A DNA stretch of 64,000 nt from Anadara kagoshimensis (Eukaryota > Mollusca > Bivalvia > Arcoida > Arcidae), in contig CM037868.1 of NCBI GenBank assembly GCA_021292105.1, positions 32,988,523 through 33,052,522 of the forward strand, written 5' to 3'. Below the pieces are notes generated by a model. The model did not search any database. It was not told the DNA's origin and was given only the letters and a program-made list of their open reading frames with translations. The first letter of the stretch is position 1, and each line of letters begins with the position of its first letter. This document shows, piece by piece, positions 33,201-45,386 of the stretch. The translations under genes and the position numbers were made by a program.

Positions 33201-36200
33201 TGGTTATGACTAAGGTAATAATGGGTTGTTAAGGTCTGATTGTGGCCTAGGCTTGACAAATATAATCAATTGTTAAGGTCTGGTTATGACTAAAGGGTAA
33301 TAATAGGTTGTAAAGGTCTGATTGTGGCCTAGGCTTGACAGAGATAATCAATTGTTAAGGTCTGGTTATGACTAAGGTAATAATGGGTTGTAAAGGTCTG
33401 ATTGTGGCTTGATTACAGTCTTTAATAGAGAATTCGGTTTGAAGGTATGATTGTGGCCTAGGCTTGACAAAAATAATCAATTGTTAAGGTCTGGTTATGA
33501 CTAAGGTAATAATGGGTTGTAAAGGTCTGATTGTGGCCTAGGCTTGACAAAGATAATCAATTGTTAAGGTCTGGTTATGACTAAGGTAATAATGGGTTGT
33601 AAAGGTCTGATTGTGAACTAGGCTTGACAAAGATAATTAATTGTTAAAGTTTGGTTATGACTAAGGTAATAATGGGTTGTTAAGGTCTGATTGTGGTCTA
33701 GGCTTGACAAAGATAATCAATTGTTAAGATCTGGTTATGACTAAGGTAATAATGGGTTGTTAAGGTCTGATTGTGGCCTAGGCTTGACAAAGATAATCAA
33801 TTGTTAAGGTCTGGTTATGACTAAGGGGTAATAATAGGTTGTAAAGGTCTGATTGTGGCCTAGGCTTGACAAAGATAATCAATTGTTAAGGTCGTTATGA
33901 CTAAGGTAATAATGGGTTGTAAAGGTCTGATTGTGGCCTAGGCTTGACAAAGATAATCAATTGTTAAGGTCTGGTTATGACTTAGGTAATAATGGGTTGT
34001 AAAGGTCTGATTGTGGCCTAGGCTCGACAAAGATAATCAATTGTTAAAGTCTGGTTATGACTAAGGTAATAATGGGTTGTAAAGGACTGATTGTGGCCTA
34101 GGCTTGTTAAGGTCTGGTTATGACTAAGGTAATAATGGGTTGTTAAGGTCTGATTGTGGACTAGGCTTGACAAAGATAATCAATTGTTAAGGTCTGGTTG
34201 TGACTAAGGTAATAATGGGTTGTAAAGATCTGATTGTGGACTAGGCTTGACAAAGATAATCAATTGTTAAGGTCTGGTTGTGACTAAGGTAATAATGGGT
34301 TGTAAAGATCTGATTGTGGACTAGGCTTGACAAAGATAATCAATTGTTAAGGTCTGGTTGTGACTAAGGTAATAATGGGTTGTTAAGGTCTGATTGTGGC
34401 CTAGGCTTGACAAAGATAATCAATTGTTAAGGTCTGGTTATGACTAAGGTAATAATGGGTTGTTAAGGTCTGATTGTGGCCTAGGCTTGACAAAGATAAT
34501 CAATTGTTAAGATCTGGTTATTACTAAGGTAATAATGGGTTGTTAAGGTCTGATTGTGGCCTAGGCTTGACAAAGATAATCAATTGTTAAGGTCTGGTTA
34601 TGACTAAGGGGTAATAATAGGTTGTAAAGGTCTGATTGTGGCCTAGGCTTGACAAAGATAATCAATTGTTAAGGTCTGGTTATGACTAAGGTAATAATGG
34701 GTTGTAAAGGTCTGATTGTGGCTTGATTACAGTCTTTAATAGAGAATTCGGTTTGAAGGTATGATTGTGGCCTAGGCTTGACAAAAATAATCAATTGTTA
34801 AGGTCTGGTTATGACTAAGGTAATAATGGGTTGTAAAGGTCTGATTGTGGCCTAGGCTTGACAAAGATGATCAATTGTTAAGGTCTGGTTATGACTAAGG
34901 TAAAAATGGGTTGTAAAGGTCTGATTGTGGCTTGATTACAGTCTTTAATAGAGAATTGGGTTTGAAGGTCTGATTGTGGCCTAGGCTTGACAAAGATAAT
35001 CAATTGTTAAGGTCTGGTTGTGACTAAGGTAATAATGGGTTGTTAAGGTCTGATTGTGGCCTAGGCTTGACAAAGATAATCAATTGTTAAGGTCTGGTTG
35101 TGACTAAGGTAATAATGGGTTGTTAAGGTCTGATTGTGGCCTAGGCTTGACAAAGATAATCAATTGTTAAGGTCTGGTTATGACTAAGGTAATAATGGGT
35201 TGTAAAGATCTGATTGTGGCCTAGGCTTGACAAAGATAATCAATTGTTAAGATCTGGTTATGACTAAGGTAATAATGGGTTGTAAAGATCTGATTGTGGA
35301 CTAGGCTTGACAAAGATAATCAATTGTTAAGATCTGGTTATGACTAAGGTAATAATAGGTTGTAAAGGTCTGATTGTGGCCTAGGCTTGACAAAGATAAT
35401 CAATTGTTAAGATCTGGTTATGACTAAGGTAATAATGGGTTGTAAAGATCTGATTGTGGACTAGGCTTGACAAAGATAATCAATTGTTAAGGTCTGGTTA
35501 TGACTAAGGTAATAATGGGTTGTTAAGGTCTGATTGTGGCCTAGGCTTGACAAAGATAATCAATTGTTAAGGTCTGGTTATGACTAAGGTAATAATGGGT
35601 TGTTAAGGTCTGATTGTGGCCTAGGCTTGACAAAGATAATCAATTGTTAAGGTCTGGTTATGACTAAGGTAATAATGGGTTGTTAAGGTCTGATTGTGGC
35701 CTAGGCTTGACAAAGATAATCAATTGTTAAGATCTGGTTATGACTAAGGTAATAATGGGTTGTTAAGGTCTGATTGTGGCCTAGGCTTGACAAAGATAAT
35801 CAATTGTTAAGGTCTGGTTATGACTAAGGGGTAATAATAGGTTGTAAAGGTCTGATTGTGGCCTAGGCTTGACAAAGATAATCAATTGTTAAGGTCTGGT
35901 TATGACTAAGGTAATAATGGGTTGTAAAGGTCTGATTGTGGCTTGATTACAGTCTTTAATAGAGAATTCGGTTTAAAGGTATGATTGTGGCCTAGGCTTG
36001 ACAAAAATAATCAATTGTTAAGGTCTGGTTATGACTAAGGTAATAATGGGTTGTAAAGGTCTGATTGTGGCCTAGGCTTGACAAAGATAATCAATTGTTA
36101 AGGTCTGGTTATGACTAAGGTAAAAATGGGTTGTAAAGGTCTGATTGTGGCTTGATTACAGTCTTTAATAGAGAATTGGGTTTGAAGGTCTGATTGTGGC

Positions 36201-36560
36201 CTAGGCTTGACAAAGATAATCAATTGTTAAGGTCTGGTTATGACTAAAGTAATAATGGGTTGTAAAGGTCTGATTGTGGCTTGATTACAGTCTTTAATAG
36301 AGAATTGGGTTTGAAGGTCTAATTGTGGCCTAGGCTTGACAAAGATAATCAATTGTTAAGGTCTGGTTGTGACTAAGGTAATAATAGGTTGTAAAGGTCT
36401 GATTGTGGCTTGATTCTAGTCTTTACATATGCTGATTGTGGCTTAGACTTGACATGGGTTATTAATTGCTAAAGTCTTATTGTGGCTTAGACCTCTGATT
36501 GTGGCTTAAATAGTTTTAAGGTCTGATTCTGGCTGTTAGGCTTGGCAAAACGAATTAGAT
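30226..36560. repeat. 80-bp satellite array with higher-order structure
   Basis: About 6.3 kb, near 75-80 copies. The 80-bp unit is GGTCTGATTGTGGCCTAGGC, TTGACAAAGATAATCAATTG, TTAAGGTCTGGTTATGACTA, AGGTAATAATGGGTTGTAAA. It is itself two related halves, each starting GGTCTG. A variant unit, GGCTTGATTACAGTCTTTAA followed by TAGAGAATT, recurs. A rare mark, GAGAATTCGGTTT(G/A)AAGGTATG, appears at about 31700, 33430, 34742 and 35962, showing that blocks of about 1.2-1.7 kb were copied as units. Both edges (30226-30320 and 36420-36560) are diverged. No open frame is meaningful. Confidence 0.97.
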
Positions 36561-37602
36561 GTTAAAGTCTGATTTTAAAGTACCATCAACTTAATTTTCA
36601 AGTCTTGGTTGAACTGATTAGTGTCGCAGTCTCTTTTTTTGGGCTAACACAATACCATTTGGCTCTTAGAGGTATGAAGTTGAGCTATTTAGCCAGTATA
36701 TATTTTTTAAATATGAAAATGTTTTGTTTCACTACCAGACATTAAGTTCTAAAACCTTAAAGTAACCTTATTGTATTCCATTGGGAGAACTTCATAAAAA
36801 TGAAACTTTATAAAATTGATTTTTTTGCTTCATGTATCCACCCCACTGTTATATTATTCACTTGTTATCTGCTGTTACACAATTTTGAACAAAATAATTG
36901 TGTTTCAATTATACATGTTCAATGACAATTTGAACTTTATTCTGAATATTGGTCCATTTACATAGGTATTAGACAATACATTTTCCAGAATTCTCTGGCA
37001 CAATTTCAGATTAATAAATATTTCAATATGTTTATAATCAATATCGTTTCAACTGCAATATCATTACACATTCACCAGACAAAAGTAAAAAGAATAATTT
37101 CAAAGGAATCAATTTTAAATTCGCCTGTATAAAATTTCAGTTTGTTTGTCATAGCAACAGCAAATATTGTGAACCTGAATTCATTGTTATGATGTTTTTC
37201 CAAAAGTTAATTGATTCGTGAATATGTCATAACATGTTATAAAATCAATCTTATATTTTGAGGTAATTGCTCACTCTTTTTCTTTCTTTCTCTATCAATA
37301 CAGAACAGAACATAAACTTTATTGCATAAAGTACGTGTACAAAATACTTATTGCAAAACAGCATATAAAACATGTGACAATATGGCAATTATGATAATAA
37401 GTCAACATGTGTATATTAAATTTTAAACATGAATAAATCACACAAGCAGCGGAAGAACATACTAAACTTTGATAACCAGATAATTAAATGCACTCTTTTA
37501 AAGCAAAATAAATGTATTTAGCGATATTATACTGTTTTTAATACTATTTGGAGATATTAAAGAAAATACAAGATAAATTTCTGTTGTCAATACAAGAAAT
37601 AT
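36561..37602. other. Unannotated AT-rich interval
   Basis: No gene was recognised. A stretch at 37300-37400 (ACAGAACATAAACTTTATTG) has the look of a retrotransposon 3' end, but nothing confirms it. Confidence 0.4.
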
Positions 37603-37610
37603 ATCATTCT

Positions 37611-37641
<31 letters not shown>

Positions 37642-37920
37642 TTCTCTCTCTCTCTCATACAAGATCTCTCTTTCGTTCATCAAAACAAGATCTCTCTCTG
37701 TCACCAATGCAAGATCTCCATCTTGTCAATAGAGATATTTCTCCTCTCTCCTTCTCTCATCAATTTAAGAGATTTCTCTCTTGCTCTCTCATCAAGTCTC
37801 TTTCTCTTTCTCTCTCTCTCTTTTTTGTAATACTAAAGATTTTTTTCCTCTTGCCAATACAAGAGAGATTATTGTCTTGCTCTCATATCAATACAATGTC
37901 TCATTTCTCTCTCTCTCTTG
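37603..37920. repeat. CT-rich low-complexity block
   Basis: Runs of (CT)n alternate with short ACAAGATCTC and TCAATACAA segments, giving an irregular period of about 40-60 bp. Open frames of 70-138 codons across it are low-complexity Ser/Leu artefacts. Confidence 0.9.
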
Positions 37921-38858
37921 TAATACAGTTGTTGTATGTTATCTTTATATTGACTGTATTTTAGCCTGTATTTCCCAGGATCGGCCGTCATAGACCACAT
38001 TAATGATTGAACACACTAACGTTTGATGTTCTCTTTTATAACCGTGATGCAGACATTAAAATCAGCTCTGGAGAATACTCCTATAATACAAGCTTTACTG
38101 TGCTAAAAATAAACACTAAACAAATTGTTGATGAAAAGATAATTCAAAAATATCTTACTGTAGAAAATTATTGAAACAGATTATTTTATTTGAGGCCTTT
38201 AATTAATGATGACGGTGTTTATAAGGCAAAATTAAAAAAGGGTCTTTGTATCAACAAATAGGACTTGTATTATCAGTTTACATCACCAGGATTCATTATC
38301 AAAATGTTTTAATTTATATGATAAAATGTTTTAATTTATATGATCAAATGTTTTAAGTTTTATGAGTAAATTTTTGTTGTATTTTTTACATGTATTTTAA
38401 TTATAGATACTATATGTAGTGTCTCATAGGCCACATGTGGCCGGATATAAAAATTTTACAAGGTCTTTTTATGTGTATGTGAATATTGAATTTTTATATG
38501 TGACACTTAAATAAAATAAATTATTATTATTAGTTTATCACAATATGCAGCGTTACAATCGAATTCTGCACTCAGCCCAACGACGAAATTCCATAGAGAA
38601 ATGGAAGATTTAATTACAACTTAGCTGTCACAAATAAATGTGAGAAAATGACAGATAAAAAATAAAAAACAACTTTTATGGCATCTCAAAAAAAAAAAAT
38701 TAATCCAAGGGGAAAAATAAAAACTATAAAAAGGCATTTTAGGTATATGTATTTTAATACACAGAATGTTGAATAAAACACAAGAAATATAGCATAAAAT
38801 ATAAAAATTCCCTTTTTATTTATTTTAATACATAGAATAAACAGGAAAATATCCACAA

Positions 38859-38901
<43 letters not shown>

Positions 38902-39353
38902 AACAAAAATTAAAAAGACCTTTTTATACAAATTGGTAAAAACAAAACTTTTTAAAAAAATAATTAAAAAAAAAACACTTTTCATACTCTCATGCATTTC
39001 AATACCTAGAATATTATTTGCAAAAACGCGAACGAAAAAATAAATAAATAAATAATAAAAAGTCCCTTCTTATACATCTCACTATAAGTAAATTCATGAA
39101 AAAGTGAAATATAATCTGAACATCTTTCAATATATATATTTTTGGTTCAATAAAAACCGTTAAAATAAACATATTATATTTATTTTTAAATAAATCTTTG
39201 ACTTTCTTTTATAGAAATTTAAACCACTTCATAGGTGAAAACCTTATTGCGTGGGAAAGTCTATACACATCGGTAAAACTCAAAACGCGTAAACATTTTA
39301 CAATCGAGGATATTTTTTTTCAAATTTAATTTTCAAAATGGTGTATGTATTAT
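37921..39353. other. AT-rich interval with an (AAAT)n tract
   Basis: (AAAT)n lies at 38858-38902. Between about 38670 and 39080, loose repeats of 130-150 bp share CCTTTTTATA and ATTTCAATACATAGAAT. No coding sequence is supported; the 103-codon minus frame at 38686-38997 is an artefact of this AT-rich DNA. Confidence 0.5.
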
Positions 39354-39390
39354 GTACATTCCTGTCGAAAGTTTAACACTGAGCTAACAA

Positions 39391-39733
39391 GTTTAGTTGA
39401 GTAATGGTATTTAACGTCCCAGTCAAGAATATTTCACTTATATCGAGACGTCGCCAGCTATAGCCGAAAGTGCAGAAATTTTGCCTGTGCGTTGCGCTTA
39501 TAGCATTATACAGCAGGGTTCTTTATCGTGCCAAGCCCACCGTGACACGGGACCTCGTTTTTTTTAAGTTCCCATCCGAAAGAACCGTGACTTTTATTTC
39601 GTAATGCCGAGTGCTTGGCGAAAGAACAGTCACTACCCACTTTTAAGTCTTGGGTCAGACCCGGCCGGGGTTCGAACCCATGACCTCCCACTTACGGAGC
39701 GAGCACTGTACCAATTGAGCTACCGCAGTGGTA
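39391..39733 (-). mobile_element. SINE-1, complete, with target duplication
   Basis: On the minus strand the head is CGGTAGCTCAATTGGTACAG and GGGTTCGAACCCCGGCCGGG, with a full body and tail. The flanks CTGAGCTAACAA (39379-39390) and CTGACCTAACAA (39734-39745) are a target-site duplication inside the TIR-A left end. Confidence 0.9.
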
Positions 39734-39849
39734 CTGACCTAACAAAAGTCGAAGCTCTGGTGTCGAGGCATGGATAGCTAGTGACGAAAAGCTGACGACA
39801 GATTACTAACGAGAGACTGAAATGGATTGTCGATTGGGCACTTATTCGT

Positions 39850-40155
39850 GCATCTGCGGTTGTTCAGTTGGTAGAGTGTCTGCACCGCAGGTGGGAGATC
39901 GTGGGTGGGTTCGAACCCCGACCGGATCTGAAGCAAGCCCTGAAAGTCAGTAGTGATTGTTCTTTCGCCATACACTCGACATTACGGAATGAAAGTCATA
40001 ATGGTCCGAATTTGCGTGGTACGATAAAGAACCCTGCTGTATAATGTCACCAGCGCAACACACAAGCAAAATTTCTGCACCTTCGCCTAAAGCTGACGAC
40101 GTCTCGATATTAGTGAAATATTATTGAATGGGACGTTTAACACCATTGCTCAACT
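39850..40155 (+). mobile_element. SINE-1 copy, distinct tRNA head
   Basis: The head is CTGCGGTTGTTCAGTTGGTA, with an anticodon-like loop in CTGCACCGCAGG and box B GGGTTCGAACCCC. The tail is standard. The head differs from the Thr-like heads elsewhere and more resembles another tRNA, which suggests a subfamily or a head exchange. Confidence 0.85.
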
Positions 40156-40494
40156 GAACTCGTTAGCACAGTGTCAAACTTTCGACAGGTCTGTACTGTA
40201 CGTATAACGTTTTAAATTTCAAGGTTGATTGAGCGTTTATAGACCGTTATTCTCACTTGTATAGAGAAATTTGAGGTCTTCGCAATGCAGTTGTTCACCT
40301 ACTAACGTGAATGATTATGAAATGTTTAAATTTGAAAAGATGAAAAGTATCTGGTTTAAATTTAAAGGTGAAGTAGAGTTTTTATACCTAACATAATTAT
40401 CAGTATATAGATCCAATTTCTTAAAATTGTTAAAAAGAAAGACGATATTTTGAATTTTAAATTAACAATTAAAACGTAGACATACGTACATTAT

Positions 40495-40790
40495 TTTATA
40501 GACCTGTTGCAAGTTTAACACTTAGCTAAAAAAATCGTCTCTAGCTTATTTCTGCTTTCTCGTAGCCCTTATAACTCGAAAGTTAAAAAAATATATTTCA
40601 AAAAATGGGGTTGTCATTGGCCAAATATGTCTAAATTTGTTAATCTATTTTCTAGTAAAATTGAAAATATACCAATCTTTAGACAGGTTTTGTTTCGGCC
40701 AACTTGGCTATACTCGACAGTCAAGCTCTGAATTGTTCGCCTTTTTTCGTAAGCTCAATGCAATGTTAAACTTTCAATATTAGAATCCAA
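40495..40790. mobile_element. Old TIR-A relic
   Basis: The left end is TAGACCTGTTGCAAGTTTAA. The right end, near 40752-40780, is CGTAAGCTCAATGCAATGTT followed by AAACTTTC. Both are diverged. The stretch 40791-41110 shows nothing else. Confidence 0.5.
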
Positions 40791-41114
40791 TCTGATTGAA
40801 ACACAACAATAAAAGCGTAGAACCAAAGTGTTTAACAAATATCTTAATTAATATTTAAATTTTTACAATATATTGTTTAAACTACTAAACCTTTAAGAAT
40901 CTTGATAGTTTTATGTCTCTTGTAAAGAAAAGAAAGGAGGAAAATCAGTCCCAAAATAATTATTCAGCTGAAGCTTAACACACATAGTTTAGCCATGAGA
41001 CAAACCACCTAGGTCGACACATTTTCCACCCCCCAAAAGGGCATAAAAGATGTCAAAAGCTCAACACTTAGCAAAAGAAAAGAAGTCGTATCTGGGCTGC
41101 TAGAGTTAAGAACC

Positions 41115-41176
41115 TCAGAGTCCGCCTTTCTTCTACTTCTTCTTCTTCTTCTTCTTCTTCTGTCATCGACGTCGTT

Positions 41177-41230
<54 letters not shown>

Positions 41231-41252
41231 TTCTTCTTCTTTTTCTTCTTCC
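41115..41252. repeat. TTC/ATC trinucleotide microsatellites
   Basis: (TTC)n, then (ATC)n at about 41175-41228, then (TTC)n. They encode poly-Glu, poly-Asp and poly-Arg on the minus strand, which explains the 85-codon frame here. It is not a gene. Confidence 0.95.
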
Positions 41253-41400
41253 TTTTTGGTACACATGTACCGATCTAATTTCTAAAATTAGAAATGAATG
41301 CTACACAATACCATGTACATGTATCAGCCAATTAAAGAACAAAACATCAATCCTTTTAATATAATCTTAAAGTCCTAGAAGTTGCAATGTAGATTTCTAC

Positions 41401-41510
41401 TGTCATGTGCTGATTTTAAATTTTCATTGAATTAATGCATTCAAAATCAGTACATGACGACTGATTTTAAATGCATTATTTTAATAAATAATCAAAATCA
41501 GTACATGACA
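41401..41510. mobile_element. TIR-D mini-MITE, about 110 bp
   Basis: It starts TGTCATGTGCTGATTTTAAA and ends AAAATCAGTACATGACA. An inner copy of the right end at about 41446-41460 shows a partial duplication. A sister copy lies at 49813-49902. The surrounding 41253-41400 and 41511-42312 are AT-rich with no features. Confidence 0.75.
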
Positions 41511-42312
41511 CTGCTATCTAAAATCACTCTGCTCTAATTGCTAAAATCGTTAAAAGTACATTTTTAAAAAAACCAAAAACTGATAAATACTTTCAAACTG
41601 TTCAAACATTTCTTGAACATAACCTGAAAGTTCTTAACGTAACAAAAAACTGTAATTTTCTACTATCTAAAAATCTTTTTACAATAATTGCAAAAATCGT
41701 AAAAAATACATTTTTTTTAAAAAAAAAAGATAAAAAAAAGTTAACTGACAAAATGATCTAAGAATGTTTAACGTAATAAATTAGTTTTTCTAATAAAGTG
41801 ATGACACATCTCGGCTTCTCATGTTTAGATCCCTTTTTGTTCTGAGACAAAATACTTTCGATCTGATAAAGCTTGCAAGTAAAAGTCGTTTTGTGGGTCC
41901 CAGGTCACCGAAATCGAGGAGGCCTGAACCAGTCATCAGCCCATTGTTATGTTTAAAGAGTTAAAATAAATACTAGTATTTGAATATTTCAAATAATATT
42001 CCTATTATGCTTTTAGACATCACGCATTGTGTTGTTAATAACAGGTTGACAAAATAAAAACACCCTTTTTAAAAAAGACTGTCTGGTTTAACGTGGTAAC
42101 TCTCACACCAACTATGTGTGGTAAACTTGCAGGATAATTATATATTATCTATTTGGCGAATTTTCTCTCTTTTTAAGAAATGAGACAAAGGATTTTGTAG
42201 ATTCTTAAAGTTTTTAGTCGCTTAAATATTCCGAGTCAAGAAATTTAAAGATTTAAAATTAACATTTTCCTTAAAACATTTTTTTTCCCATTTCGTTGCA
42301 TTATTATTAATT

Positions 42313-42370
42313 ATAAGGCGCCCAAACGAAGTTTAGCGACTTATTGTTTTTGCACCGTTTCTTCTTCTTC

Positions 42371-42404
<34 letters not shown>

Positions 42405-42445
42405 GGCGCCCAAACAAAGTTTGGCGACTTATTGTTTTTGCACCG

Positions 42446-42493
<48 letters not shown>

Positions 42494-43710
42494 TTTATTA
42501 TTCTTCCTCTTCTTCTTCTTCCGGCCATGAACTTGTCCAACCAATTTCTCAAAGACCGTTGGTCCAATCTTAACCAAACTTCACATGAAGGTTGATCCCC
42601 ATCTCCTTCCCCAGAGGCCGAGGTAAAATGCCCATGGGGTCATTAGGGGAGGGGCAGGAGGGTGGGGTCTTAAAAACAATAATGCTCAATTTTGTTATTT
42701 ATACTATATTTTGTACTATAAAACCATATATATTCATGATCAGTGTCTCAAGATGTACAAGTCTGTATTGCAAGATTTTCCCGGGGGTATCAGGGAGGGT
42801 GGGGATGGGCGGGGCAGTGTTCTAACTTTTAAACGGTTGAGATCCCCACCCATAAACTATATATTTTCTGGTTCTACATGAAAAGTTTAATAGAATGATA
42901 CTGCGGAAATACAAATGACTTTATTCCAGAGGAGGGTGAGGACAGGCGGGGCTGGGTACTAACTTTTGATCATTTGAGATCCCCACCCCTAACATATATA
43001 TTTTCTTATTCTTTATGAAAAGTTGAATAGACTGATACTAAAGTAAACCCATATGGTCATTCAATAGGAGGATGGGGACAGGTAGGTCTAGGTACTAACT
43101 TTGAGATCCCCACCCTCAAACTATAGTTTTCTTCATGGGATGGCTGCTATCATTTTGTTTAAGAATTAAATCATAAGCTTGAATTTTCATTGTAAAGGAT
43201 ACTTACGTAATCACTGATCCATGTCCAAAAGCTCCCAAGCTAAATATTTTTTATAAGCAACAATAATGGTCATTTATCCCTGGGGCATGATTTATTATTC
43301 AATTCGATAGAGTGGCTGTATTAAGTTATCAATATGACATTACATTGGTAAATGCCTGGATTAATTTAAAATCAACACATCATTAGCTCATCAAAACAAC
43401 AGCTTGTGATATTGGGTATAGGTGATGCCAGTCAACTTTGTCTATTGTTTGAATTTCAACCAATTGGATTCATGTACTACTTCTACTTTCATTTGACACC
43501 AAGACAATAATTTTTTAGAATAAAATTTCAGAGAGAGAGAGACCATACATAGACACGCTTGCTCCAAGGATACATTCTAAATGACCAAGAAGGTTACATC
43601 TCTTGAATCTTTATTTAATTTAAACCTTGAAGTAAAAAAAAACCCTGTTAATTTCTAATAATATGAGTTCTGAATACAGGGTTAGACTTTTATTTGTTTG
43701 GGCGCCTTAT
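42313..43710. mobile_element. 1.4 kb element with GGCGCC-type inverted ends in TTA repeats
   Basis: The left end is ATAAGGCGCCCAAACGAAGT and the right end is TTGTTTGGGCGCCTTAT, an inverted pair. The left-end segment (AAGGCGCCCAAAC.AAGTTT.GCGACTTATTG) is duplicated at 42313-42352 and 42403-42446, separated by (TTA)n. The interior has three degenerate copies of a block of about 130 bp with GGGTACTAACTTTTGA and GAGATCCCCACCC (42780-43120). No transposase frame is seen. TTA/ATT microsatellites lie at 42371-42402, 42449-42500 and outside the right end (43747-43808). Confidence 0.7.
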
Positions 43711-44239
43711 TCGTAATGATGCATCCATCATTACATTAATACTCGTTATTATTATTATTATTATTAGTAGTAGTAGTATTATAATTATTATTATTATTAT
43801 TATTATTAATATGAAATTAGGCATTGCCTATCCCGGGAAATGTCCAAATTTATTATCGGGTTATTGTGTACACAAACACACCCAAAAAAGGGATGGCACA
43901 CATTGTTTTGTCTTACAAAATACTAGTGGGACTGACTATAGTTAACTACCGCCGAGTTCTTGCGTCATCTTTCAATCATGTTCTGTCACACAGAACTGAG
44001 TTTTGGTATGATCTTTCCAGGGACACAAAAGGCTATTCAATTACCCAATATAGTGAATATACTAATCCATACCACGACAACATTCTCACCTTGTAATGTC
44101 TTCTCATCTTAAATCACGTTTTACTCTACTGATTTATGGATTGCATAAATAACTACTCCTGTTTCTTAAAACAAGATGTGTATCATATCACAGTTCAAGA
44201 TTGCCCCATTCAATTAATGAAGCAGTTTTACCAATGAAA

Positions 44240-44400
44240 AACAAACATACTAATCCATGTCCAAATCACAATCCATCCGGGAGTAAAGTAAAAAAAAAAT
44301 TTGAAACTGACAAGTCAGGTTAAACCTGCGAACTTCCACCAGGGAAGTGAGACCGAGTTTTCTGAAAGGGTAAGCACCTTCTGTTAGCTAGCCACACCGG
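44240..44400 (+). repeat. Dispersed repeat family, copies 4 and 5
   Basis: It contains TCCATGTCCAAATCACAATC, AACTTCCACCAGGGAAGTGA and TTAGCTAGCCACACCGGCC. It is repeated in copy B at 46860-47020. It shows the longest version of the family, which includes a pyrimidine- and purine-rich leader. Confidence 0.7.
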
Positions 44401-44574
44401 CCATGTGTGTAATCAATATTAAGTGAAGGGAACATGGAACTAAAACATCCAGGTCAATATTGGACACAGAGACATCAAACTTGTCAACAATACAGTGATG
44501 ATGGTCATAAAACTTTTTGCAGAAGGCCCTGATAAGCCTAGGCTTAGAATATCCCTTGGTCAACAATCTATTCT

Positions 44575-44830
44575 GTTTGTGACCGCCTTGGTTGCTCAAT
44601 GGTATAGCATCCTCCTGGAGAGTGGAAGGTTTTTGGTTCCAACCTGACTTGTGTTATACATGACAATACTTAAAAATTTGAGTTACTGCTTCCACATTTT
44701 GCAAGCCACATTTGGCTTAAAGGATAGATTATCGACTGGTTATAGAATTATATTAATTGGGAGTGGAATGCTTGTCTGTGACTCTGTTAGGCAGCACCTT
44801 TAACCCACAACCCGATATTAATACAGTGGT
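44575..44830 (+). mobile_element. tRNA-headed SINE in duplication copy A
   Basis: Box A-like TTGGTTGCTCAATGGTATAG and box B-like TTTTTGGTTCCAACCTG are spaced as in a tRNA. The body and tail extend to about 44830 (ACAGTGGTATGAGGGTAAGC). The same element is in copy B at 47192-47460. A 71-codon minus-strand frame across it, kept in both copies, is only the antisense of this head and its flank. Confidence 0.55.
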
Positions 44831-45189
44831 ATGAGGGTAAGCTCCGAAATAATGTTAATTTTAGCCCAGCCCCTTTAAGTTTCACTGCATGAAGAGCCCC
44901 AGCCCCGGAGAGTTGAACTGCTTTTTCACTTATATCGAGACGGTTAATTCTAGGATGGTGGGTTGGAGTTTTTTTTTACCCCAGTCAAGATTATTCATTA
45001 TTCACCTAAATTGAAATGAAACATTCTGGGATGATATACTAGAAAGATGGTGCTTTAAGATTTGTATTGAAATGGTCGCTTATGTGGATGGTGGAGTGGA
45101 AATTGGCATTTATTCACTTATACCAACTTTTTTTCGAGAACCAAGTCTGGGATATTGAAGAAGGTAATGTTGATTTTACCCTAGTTAAA

Positions 45190-45324
45190 ATTTTTATATT
45201 CATTCCGAGAACTAAATTATTGGAATCCCTGCCAGCATCAGTAGTCCAGTCGCCATCCCTGGAGGTTTTCAAGGAGTCAATTCAGACCTTACCTAAGTGG
45301 ATCTCAACTACAGTCAGCTGCTAA
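45190..45324 (+). pseudogene. Possible LINE reverse-transcriptase C-terminal end (copy A)
   Basis: The frame ends RTKLLESLPASVVQSPSLEV followed by FKESIQTLPKW and a stop. This resembles the C-terminus of many non-LTR retrotransposon RTs (W-N-S-LP..VV.A.S...FK..L). Only the last 40 or so residues are recognisable, and there is no RT core upstream. In copy B (47927-48052) an extra C (after TTGGAATCCC) breaks the frame. The family resemblance is short, so confidence is limited. Confidence 0.5.
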
Positions 45325-45386
45325 ACTCAACATGAATGTTTTATTATTGTTATTTTCATCACAACTTTTTGGGACAGCGGTCCATC

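Larger units (their letters stand above)
39355..40200. mobile_element. TIR-A element with two nested SINEs
   Basis: The left end is CCTGTCGAAAGTTTAACACT (39360-39379). The right end is GTCAAACTTTCGACAGGTCT (40172-40191). Removing the two SINEs leaves an interior of about 200 bp like that of the other TIR-A copies (GATAGCTAGTGACGAAAAGC). Insertion order: TIR-A first, then the SINEs. Confidence 0.8.

Noticed and set aside
37548-37993. 138-codon and 70-codon frames rich in Ser and Leu
   Set aside because: They are translated (CT)n low-complexity sequence.
41009-41266. 85-codon minus-strand frame with poly-Asp, poly-Glu and poly-Arg
   Set aside because: It is produced entirely by ATC and TTC trinucleotide repeats.
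42307-42595. Frames with poly-Ile or poly-Asn on both strands
   Set aside because: TTA/ATT microsatellites within the GGCGCC-ended element.
44384-44599. 71-codon minus-strand frame conserved in both duplicated copies
   Set aside because: It lies antisense to a tRNA-like SINE head and its flank. Conservation follows from the recent duplication and not from coding constraint.
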